Shown: piece after piece, positions 7,552 to 12,507 of the stretch
Layout of the letters: each line of letters opens with the position of its first letter
How positions within the stretch are numbered: the stretch's first letter is position 1
Assembly: GCA_030618675.1 (NCBI GenBank)
Contig: JAUXCV010000023.1
Location: forward strand, 1-12,507
Source: Acidimicrobiia bacterium
Lineage (GTDB): Bacteria > Actinomycetota > Acidimicrobiia > Spongiisociales > UBA5794
Length of the DNA: 12,507 nucleotides
Direction of reading: 5' to 3'
Notes under the pieces: generated by a model
Seen by the model: only the letters and a program-made list of their open reading frames with translations
Databases searched by the model: none
Told to the model about the DNA's origin: nothing
Made by a program: the position numbers and the translations under genes

Positions 7552-7574
7552 GGAATCTACGGGATACGGAATAC
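7552..7574. repeat. Heptamer array (GTATTCC type, minus orientation) beside the DUF59 stop
   Basis: The plus strand reads GGAATCTAC, GGGATAC, GGAATAC. In the other direction these are GTATTCC, GTATCCC and a hybrid GTAGATTCC. This is the same unit as the array at 12181-12222, in the opposite orientation. It ends 2 nt before the DUF59 stop codon. The gap 7528-7576 between the converging genes contains little else. Confidence 0.8.
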
Positions 7575-7576
7575 GG

Positions 7577-7897
7577 CTAGCGAATGCCCAACACCTGCCG
7601 GGCTCGATCGCTCATCATCTCCGGCTTCCACGGTGGCTCATGGATGATCTGGATGACGGCGCTGTCGATACCGGGGATCTCCTTGAGTCTCGTCTCTGCC
7701 ATCTGGCTGAGGTACGAGCCGAGAGGGCAGACGGGGGTGGTGGTCGTCATGTCGACGTTGGCCGTTGAACCGTCGATGTCAACCTTGTAGATGAGTCCGA
7801 GATCGGTCACGGGCAACCCGAGTTCCGGGTCGATCACCTGTGCGAGCGCGTCCCACGCTGCCGTCTCTCGCTCGTCGGAAATGGGCGCTGTGTCCAT
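7577..7897 (-). CDS. DUF59/MIP18-family Fe-S cluster assembly factor (SufT/PaaD-like)
   Basis: A 106-aa single-domain protein of the DUF59 family, whose members help mature Fe-S proteins (SufT, the PaaD domain, eukaryotic MIP18). The signature DPELGLPVTDLGLIY lies at 23-37. TTTPVCPLGS (52-61) holds the conserved cysteine C57, and the C-terminal PPWKPEMMSDRARQVLGI is the standard family ending. The whole usual length is present. It is divergent from the membrane protein gene with 71 nt between them, and converges with the end of the hydroxylase operon. Its client is unknown. The nearby molybdenum subunit has lost its Fe-S ligands, so it is not an obvious client. No strong Shine-Dalgarno is seen; GATAGT (complement of 7907-7912) is a possible -10 close to the start. 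Confidence 0.88.
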   Translation of the reverse strand: MDTAPISDERETAAWDALAQVIDPELGLPVTDLGLIYKVDIDGSTANVDMTTTTPVCPLGSYLSQMAETRLKEIPGIDSAVIQIIHEPPWKPEMMSDRARQVLGIR

Positions 7898-7968
7898 TCC
7901 GGGAAGACTATCCCGATCGGTCGCTCTGCAGCAGTCGACGCGTGCCTGACCTCCGGTATCCTCGCCTG
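7898..7968. promoter_or_regulatory. Divergent promoter gap between DUF59 and membrane protein genes
   Basis: The gap is 71 nt. On the plus strand TATCCT (7957-7962) stands 6 nt before the ATG at 7969, the spacing expected for a leaderless transcript. On the minus strand GATAGT (complement of 7907-7912) stands 9 nt before the DUF59 start. Neither has a clear -35 hexamer or ribosome binding site. Confidence 0.35.
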
Positions 7969-9060
7969 ATGACCATCCCCGTCCCGATCCGCATCACAGT
8001 CGCGCTCGTCGCGGTCTCGGCTCTCGTCCTGGGTGTCTGGATGGGATTGATGCGCATCGGCTGGTTCTTCGGCACTCCCCCGGCCCCCGGCACCCACGGC
8101 CCGATCCTCGTGCTCGGGTTCCTCGGAACAGTCATCGGCATGGAACGGGCGGTCGCCGTCGGCAGATCGTGGGCGTGGGCCACGCCCATCCTCGCGGCAG
8201 GTTCGGTCATCACCATGCTCACCGGAGCGCCAACCGAACTCACCGGGGCGTTGCTCCTCGTTGCGGGGTCGGTCCTCGTCGCTCTGTTCGCCACGGCCTA
8301 TCGCATGCAGCCCGAACCCCACATCATCCTGATGGGTGTCGGCGCTGTGGCGTGGGTGCTTGCGGCCGGCACCTGGCTGGCGGGCGAACCCGTTCCATCT
8401 CTCGTTCCGTGGCTCGCAGCGTTCCTGATCCTCACCATCGCAGGTGAGCGTCTGGAACTCGCGCGCCTGATCGCGACCACCCGTTCAGCGAAGATGCAGC
8501 TCGCCGGCGCCGTTGCCGTCGTGATCGTCGGATCGGCGATCGCGTGGGCGTACGGGGAAACGGGAGCCCGGATCGCAGGCCTCGGGAACCTCCTCATCGC
8601 GCTCTGGCTGCTCCGCTACGACATCGCCCGACGAACGATCCGGCTCGGGGGTGTCACGCGCTACATGGCCGCAGGGTTGCTCATCGGCTACGCATGGCTC
8701 GCCGTTTCTGGAGCTCTATGGATCACCACCGGTCTCCAGATGGCTTCGACGGGATACGACGCCGCCCTCCACACGCTGTTCCTGGGATTCATCATGTCGA
8801 TGATCATGGCCCACGCCCCCATCGTCATCCCGGCTCTCGCCGGCCTGGCGTTCCCTTTCGGTCGGGAGATGTGGATCCCCCTCATCTTCCTGCAGATCTC
8901 CGTCATCGTACGTGTGACGGGCGACCTCACCGGCTCCTACGAGATGAAGAGGTGGGGAGGGATGCTCAACGCCATCGCCCTAGCGCTACTAGTCCTCATC
9001 GTGATAACCACCGTCGTGCGGGGCGAGATAGCCAAGCGAAAGCCCCACACGACCGTGTGA
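7969..9060 (+). CDS. Polytopic membrane protein, NnrS/heme-copper-like
   Basis: A 363-aa integral membrane protein of unknown function with about 12 predicted helices, roughly at 9-29, 44-64, 68-88, 90-110, 117-137, 143-163, 174-194, 200-218, 225-247, 262-288, 291-312 and 322-345. The histidines H43 (GTHGPI), H268 (ALHTLFLGF) and H282 (MAHAPIVIP) lie at helix edges or inside helices, and AGERLEL and GMERAV carry buried charged pairs. The pattern of histidines at HGPI and HxxxxGF-HAPI recalls NnrS-type and related heme- or copper-binding membrane proteins, but I cannot claim membership. An open frame extends upstream to 7840, but ATG 7969 gives a normal first helix and avoids overlapping the divergent DUF59 gene. 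The stop is 30 nt before the octamer array that ends the convergent hydantoinase gene. Confidence 0.72.
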   Translation: MTIPVPIRITVALVAVSALVLGVWMGLMRIGWFFGTPPAPGTHGPILVLGFLGTVIGMERAVAVGRSWAWATPILAAGSVITMLTGAPTELTGALLLVAGSVLVALFATAYRMQPEPHIILMGVGAVAWVLAAGTWLAGEPVPSLVPWLAAFLILTIAGERLELARLIATTRSAKMQLAGAVAVVIVGSAIAWAYGETGARIAGLGNLLIALWLLRYDIARRTIRLGGVTRYMAAGLLIGYAWLAVSGALWITTGLQMASTGYDAALHTLFLGFIMSMIMAHAPIVIPALAGLAFPFGREMWIPLIFLQISVIVRVTGDLTGSYEMKRWGGMLNAIALALLVLIVITTVVRGEIAKRKPHTTV

Positions 9061-9090
9061 AGAAGACCGGGCCTGCCTCAGCGACTCGGC

Positions 9091-9117
9091 TACTGATCTA
9101 CTGATCTACTGATCTAC
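9091..9117. repeat. Octamer array (GTAGATCA x3, minus orientation) at the hydantoinase stop
   Basis: TACTGATC is repeated three times plus TAC; on the minus strand this is GTAGATCA repeated three times plus GTA. It encodes the last residues (VDQ) and the TAG stop (9106-9108) of the hydantoinase gene. The gap 9061-9105 holds only this array and a short stretch behind the membrane protein stop. Confidence 0.9.
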
Positions 9118-10509
9118 TTCCTCAGGCAACAACGAGTTCGTCCCGCGGTGGAGATACTTCCCCCGACCCGGCTCTCCAACGAACTCACCCTGATCGACCA
9201 TCACCTCTCCGCGCATGATGACCGTCTCCACCCCACCACCGATCTCGGCACCCTCGAACACCGAGTAGTCGAGATTCATCGAGTGCGTCTCTGCCGACAG
9301 TGTGTGCGAGGCGGCCGGGTCGTAGATGACGATGTCGGCGTCGGAACCGGGGGCGATCGTGCCCTTCCTCGGATACAGACCCGACAACTTTGCGGGCGTC
9401 TCGGCGGTCACTTCGATCCACCTGGTGAGCGGTATCCACCCCTCGACGACACCCTGGTACATGAGATCCATTCGGTGCTCGACGACGCCGAGACCGTTCG
9501 GGATCTTACGGAAGTCGCCCCGCCCGGCCTCCTTCTGCTCCCATGTGAAGGGACAGTGATCGGTGGCGACGGCGTCGATGCGGCCGGTCGAAACTCCGGA
9601 CCACAGCGCCGCCTGGTGTCCTTCGCTGCGTCGCCTCAGAGGCGGTGAGCAGACGAACTTCGCTGCCTCGAATCCCTCCGGCAGGTCTTCCTGTGCGAGC
9701 CAGAGGTACTGCGGGCAGGTCTCGGCGAAAACGGGTAGCCCCCGGTCTCGAGCAACGACTGCCTCGGCGAACGCATCCTGCGACGAGATGTGCACGATCA
9801 CCAGAGCACATCCCGAGATCTCCGCAAGTGCAGCCACACGATGGACCGCTTCGGCCTCCATCGACGCCGGTCGGGTCAGCAGGTGATGGATCGGATCCGT
9901 CTCCCCCCTGGCCACGGCCTGGTCTCGAAGTGCGTCGATGGCGATCCCGTTCTCGGCGTGCATCATGATCGTGGCGCCGATCGAAGCGGCCACCTGCATG
10001 GCTTCGAGGATCTGCCGGTCGTCCGACAGGTTCACGCCGGGGTACGCCGTGAACAGCTTGAACGTGGTCACGCCCTCATGCATCATCTCAGCGAACTCGC
10101 GGAGGGTGCCTTCGTGGACGTCGGTGACCATCATGTGGAACCCGTAGTCGATGTACGAGTTCCCCTCGGCGCGAGCCATCCACTCCGCGAGTCCGTCCTT
10201 GAGCGTTCCACCCCGCGTCTGTCCGGCGTAGTCCACGATCGTCGTGGTTCCACCGATGGCGGCGGCCCGTGTTCCGGTTTCGTAGGTGTCGGCAGAAGAT
10301 GTTCCCGACACGGGCAACTCCATGTGTGTGTGCATGTCGACGCCCCCGGGGATCACGTACCGGCCGGTGGCATCGACCACCCGATCGAATCCATCTCCCG
10401 CCGCTCCGGGTTCAACGACCCCGACGATCCGCTCCCCCTCGATGACGACGTCTGCCTCTGTCGCCGTGGCAGCCGTCACGATCGTTCCGTTGCTGATGAG
10501 TGTTCTCAT
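9106..10509 (-). CDS. hydA: D-hydantoinase / dihydropyrimidinase
   Basis: A 467-aa zinc-dependent cyclic amidohydrolase that opens dihydropyrimidine or hydantoin rings to N-carbamoyl amino acids. All binuclear-metal ligands are visible at the usual family numbers: H60 and H62 (DMHTHMELP), carbamylated K151 (TTFKLFTAYPG), H184 (MMHAENG), H240 (VIVHISS) and D317 (ATDHCPF). KIPNGLGVVEHRM, in the substrate-loop region, is dihydropyrimidinase-like and argues against allantoinase or dihydroorotase. I use the ATG at 10509; ATGs at 10518 and 10521 are equally in frame and would add 3-4 residues. The C-terminus ends in EVDQ with the stop supplied by an octamer repeat. E. coli keeps a hydantoinase (HyuA) in the same neighbourhood as xdhD, yqeB and yqeC, so this gene probably belongs to the purine/ureide module here. 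The substrate is not determined. Confidence 0.93.
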   Translation of the reverse strand: MRTLISNGTIVTAATATEADVVIEGERIVGVVEPGAAGDGFDRVVDATGRYVIPGGVDMHTHMELPVSGTSSADTYETGTRAAAIGGTTTIVDYAGQTRGGTLKDGLAEWMARAEGNSYIDYGFHMMVTDVHEGTLREFAEMMHEGVTTFKLFTAYPGVNLSDDRQILEAMQVAASIGATIMMHAENGIAIDALRDQAVARGETDPIHHLLTRPASMEAEAVHRVAALAEISGCALVIVHISSQDAFAEAVVARDRGLPVFAETCPQYLWLAQEDLPEGFEAAKFVCSPPLRRRSEGHQAALWSGVSTGRIDAVATDHCPFTWEQKEAGRGDFRKIPNGLGVVEHRMDLMYQGVVEGWIPLTRWIEVTAETPAKLSGLYPRKGTIAPGSDADIVIYDPAASHTLSAETHSMNLDYSVFEGAEIGGGVETVIMRGEVMVDQGEFVGEPGRGKYLHRGTNSLLPEEVDQ

Positions 10510-10639
10510 GGTTCCCATCATGGTCGATGGCACGCCGGTGCACGAGTCGAGGCCGGGAGTTGCATCAAGGCGCTTTCGGGGCAACGTTCCCGCGATCCGT
10601 GTACGTTTGACATTCCGTCGTCGAAAGGATTCCTTTGCC
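10510..10639. promoter_or_regulatory. Divergent promoter gap between hydantoinase and acyl-CoA ligase
   Basis: The gap is 130 nt. A perfect TTGACA lies at 10607-10612 on the plus strand, but the expected -10 position (about 10630) has only TTCCTT. TACGTT at 10602-10607 is an alternative -10, giving a leader that contains the Shine-Dalgarno. On the minus strand CATGAT lies 7 nt before the hydantoinase ATG and could be a leaderless -10. A short inverted repeat GCAC-GCCG-GTGC occupies 10530-10541. Confidence 0.35.
10624..10629 (+). promoter_or_regulatory. Shine-Dalgarno of the acyl-CoA ligase gene
   Basis: AAAGGA lies 10 nt before the ATG at 10640. It supports this start over the long upstream open frame, which runs antisense to the hydantoinase. 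Confidence 0.65.
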
Positions 10640-12163
10640 ATGAGCCTCAACATCGCCACTCTCCTCCACGAGAGCGCCAGGAAGCACCCGGACCGGACGG
10701 CGCTTGCCGTCGGTGACACCACCATGTCGTATGCCCAGCTTCACGGTGCGGTCCAGCGGTTCGCCGGGGGTTTGCGTGACCTCGGTATCCATCCGGGTCA
10801 GCATGTCGCCTTGCTCCTCCCGAACGTGCCCCAGTTCACGATCGCCTACTTCGGCACGCTCGCGGTCGGTGCCGTCGTCGTACCTCTCAACGTGCTGCTC
10901 ACCGCCGACGAGATCGCCTATCACCTCAACGATTCGGATGCGGTCGCTCTCGTTGTGTGGGAGGGCTTCCTTGAACCCGCCGAAGCGGGATTCAACCGTG
11001 CCGAGAGTTCGCATCATCTCATCATCGCGAAAGCCGATCCGACCGACGCGTCAGCACCGGAAGGCGCCTCGAACATGTTGGCGCTCGTCGCCTCGTCTGA
11101 GCCGTACACGGACCATGCTCCGACCATGCCGGACGATCCGGCGGTCATCCTGTACACCTCGGGCACGACGGGGTACCCGAAGGGCGCCGAGTTGACGCAC
11201 TTCAACATGTTCTTCAATGCCCGCTACTGCGGAACGTCACTGCTCCCCATCTCCGAGGACACGGTGGCGCTGGCAACCCTGCCGCTGTTCCACAGCTTCG
11301 GCCAGACCGTCATCCACAATGCCGTGCTGGGTCAGGGAGGAACCGTCGTGCTCCTTCCCCGATTCGAGCCGATCGCCGCTCTCGAACTCATGCAGAAATA
11401 CCAGGTGAACCTGTTCGCCGGCGTCCCGACGATGTACTTCGCCCTTCTCCACACCCCCGAAGCCACCGACTTCGATCTGGACCTGCAGTATTGCGTGTCG
11501 GGCGGTGCGGCGATGCCGGTCGAAGTGATGAAGGCGTTTGATGAGGAGTACGGCGTCAACATCCTCGAGGGATACGGACTCTCCGAAACGTCCCCTGTTG
11601 CATCGTTCAACGTCCTCGACCGTCCGAAGAAGGCCGGGTCGATCGGGCCGCCTCTGTGGGGTGTCCAGTTCCGACTCGAGGACGATGAAGGCAACGTCAT
11701 CGACGAGATCGACACGCCAGGGGAGATCTGTATCAAGGGCCACAACGTGATGCGCGGGTACTACAAGAAGCCGGAGGCCACCGCCGAGGCGATCATCGAC
11801 GGCTGGTTCCACACCGGCGACATCGGAACGGTCGACGAAGACGGCTACTACTACATCGTCGACCGCAAGAAGGACATGATCATCCGGGGTGGATTCAACG
11901 TCTACCCGAGAGAGATCGAGGAGGTCCTCTACGCCCATCCGACCGTTGCGGAAGCAGCGGTCATCGGAGTCCCCCACGAGCGTCACGGCGAAGAGGTGAA
12001 GGCGGTCATCGCCCTCAGACCCGGAGCCTCCGCGACCGAGGACGAACTCATCGGCTACTGCAAGGAACACCTGGCCGCCTACAAGTACCCGAGAACGATC
12101 GAGTTCCAGAGCGAACTCCCAAAGGGCCCGACCGGAAAGATCCTGAAACGAGAGCTGACGTAA
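10640..12163 (+). CDS. Long-chain fatty acid-CoA ligase family protein (FadD-type acyl-CoA synthetase)
   Basis: A 507-aa ANL-superfamily enzyme that activates a carboxylic acid with ATP to an acyl-AMP and transfers it to CoA. The core motifs are present in order: P-loop YTSGTTGYPKG (172-182), GYGLSETSP (311-319), GWFHTGD (388-394), the hinge region DRKKDMIIRGGFNVYPREIE in the start of the C-terminal lid, and the catalytic lysine in PTGKILKREL (K500). The length fits short FadD-like ligases of about 500-520 aa. Substrate chain length cannot be read from the sequence; medium- or long-chain fatty acids are the default, and aromatic or dicarboxylic acids are possible. It has its own promoter region divergent from the hydantoinase and is followed by a hairpin directly after the stop, so it looks monocistronic. 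I see no functional link to the purine module. Confidence 0.92.
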   Translation: MSLNIATLLHESARKHPDRTALAVGDTTMSYAQLHGAVQRFAGGLRDLGIHPGQHVALLLPNVPQFTIAYFGTLAVGAVVVPLNVLLTADEIAYHLNDSDAVALVVWEGFLEPAEAGFNRAESSHHLIIAKADPTDASAPEGASNMLALVASSEPYTDHAPTMPDDPAVILYTSGTTGYPKGAELTHFNMFFNARYCGTSLLPISEDTVALATLPLFHSFGQTVIHNAVLGQGGTVVLLPRFEPIAALELMQKYQVNLFAGVPTMYFALLHTPEATDFDLDLQYCVSGGAAMPVEVMKAFDEEYGVNILEGYGLSETSPVASFNVLDRPKKAGSIGPPLWGVQFRLEDDEGNVIDEIDTPGEICIKGHNVMRGYYKKPEATAEAIIDGWFHTGDIGTVDEDGYYYIVDRKKDMIIRGGFNVYPREIEEVLYAHPTVAEAAVIGVPHERHGEEVKAVIALRPGASATEDELIGYCKEHLAAYKYPRTIEFQSELPKGPTGKILKRELT

Positions 12164-12180
12164 GCCCGGCTTCGCCGGGC
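12164..12180 (+). terminator. Hairpin immediately after the ligase stop
   Basis: GCCCGGC-TTC-GCCGGGC forms a 7-bp GC-rich stem directly after the TAA. No U-run follows; a heptamer array begins at the next base. It is a likely 3' stabilising or terminating hairpin, as is common in high-GC genomes. Confidence 0.6.
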
Positions 12181-12222
12181 GTATTCCGTATTCCGTATTC
12201 CGTAGCCCGTATTTCGTACTCC
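12181..12222. repeat. GTATTCC heptamer array (six units)
   Basis: Three perfect GTATTCC copies (12181-12201) are followed by the variants GTAGCCC, GTATTTC and GTACTCC. All keep the leading GTA and the 7-nt period. The unit matches the array beside the DUF59 stop, in the opposite orientation. Confidence 0.9.
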
Positions 12223-12507
12223 TAATCGGGACCCCTGGGGGCTACAGGCAACCGGCGACAGGCGGATGCGTTTGCGGCGCAGGCCATGCCCTCAATCTGC
12301 TTCCTCTCCCTCAGGGGGAGGTGTCGCCCGTAGGGCGGCGGAGGGGGTCGAAGGGTTCCAGCCAGCGAGAAGCGAGCCACAGACCTGTCCTCCCGGCCGG
12401 AGGCCGGGGGGACGCGAGGAGCGCCAGCGACGATGCAGGGGGGCTCTGGAAGCCCGAACGGTGGAGATGAGGCCGATCCGTGGAAAGCCTCGAAAGAATC
12501 AAGAGTT
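12223..12507. repeat. Hairpin-rich non-coding stretch, probable dispersed repeat
   Basis: I find no gene here. Three hairpins are visible: 12303-12310 with 12314-12321 (8 bp, one wobble, loop TCA); CGCCC 12325-12329 with GGGCG 12333-12337 (loop GTA); and 12387-12398 with 12402-12413 (12 bp, one wobble, loop GGA). Purine-rich G-runs follow each. Such clustered palindromes resemble REP or MITE-like intergenic repeats of high-GC genomes, but with one copy in the window I cannot prove repetition. A 63-codon minus-strand frame at 12311-12502 runs through the hairpins and is low-complexity, so I do not count it as a gene. Positions 12223-12302 show nothing I recognise. Confidence 0.45.

Noticed and set aside
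7508..7574. Possible CRISPR array
   Set aside because: The units are 7-8 nt in direct contact with no spacers, and no cas genes are present.
9106..10509. Allantoinase or dihydroorotase
   Set aside because: The lysine context FKLFTAYPG and the KIPNGLGVVEHRM stretch fit dihydropyrimidinase/hydantoinase better.
9790..10716. 308-codon plus-strand frame
   Set aside because: It is antisense to the hydantoinase, whose metal ligands are all in place.
12311..12502. 63-codon minus-strand frame at the right end
   Set aside because: It lies across palindromic repeat DNA, is rich in P, R, S and L, and has no clear ribosome binding site or domain.

Overview
The window is high-GC, densely coded DNA with short intergenic gaps, ATGA/GTGA gene overlaps, GTG starts and several starts that look leaderless. 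Together with the protein families this suggests a high-GC Actinomycetota genome, possibly Acidimicrobiia. The class-level guess is weak because there is no rRNA or other phylogenetic marker.

Layout. (1) 119-1483 (-) encodes an 8-oxoguanine deaminase-type amidohydrolase. (2) Divergent from it, 1586-7527 (+) is a tightly packed five-gene operon: a small FAD subunit (YgfM-like), a fused molybdenum-binding subunit (XdhD/YgfN-like) in which all eight [2Fe-2S] cysteines are replaced, and three maturation proteins (XdhC, YqeB and YqeC families). YqeB and YqeC are marker families of selenium-dependent molybdenum hydroxylase systems. (3) 7577-9060 holds a divergent pair: a DUF59/MIP18 Fe-S assembly protein (-) and a roughly 12-helix membrane protein with conserved-looking histidines (+). 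(4) 9106-10509 (-) is a D-hydantoinase/dihydropyrimidinase with a complete set of metal ligands. (5) Divergent from that, 10640-12163 (+) is a FadD-type acyl-CoA ligase. (6) 12164-12507 is non-coding: a hairpin after the ligase stop, a heptamer array, and a hairpin-rich repeat.

How the genes fit together. Deamination of 8-oxoguanine gives urate. The hydroxylase operon probably acts on a purine-like heterocycle, and the hydantoinase opens cyclic ureide/imide rings. The same families (ygfM, xdhD, yqeB, yqeC, an amidohydrolase, hyuA) sit together in the E. coli yge/ygf region linked to purine and urate breakdown. I therefore read 119-10509 as an actinobacterial version of that module, interrupted by the DUF59/membrane pair. 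YgfK, the Fe-S partner in E. coli, is not in this window, and neither are selD or Mo-cofactor synthesis genes. The acyl-CoA ligase looks unrelated.

The most unusual non-coding feature is a family of short tandem repeats whose units begin with GTA (GTAGATCA, GTAGAGA, GTATTCC). They occur at all four gene 3' junctions and at none of the three divergent promoter gaps. In two genes (yqeC and the hydantoinase) the repeat itself supplies the last codons and the stop.
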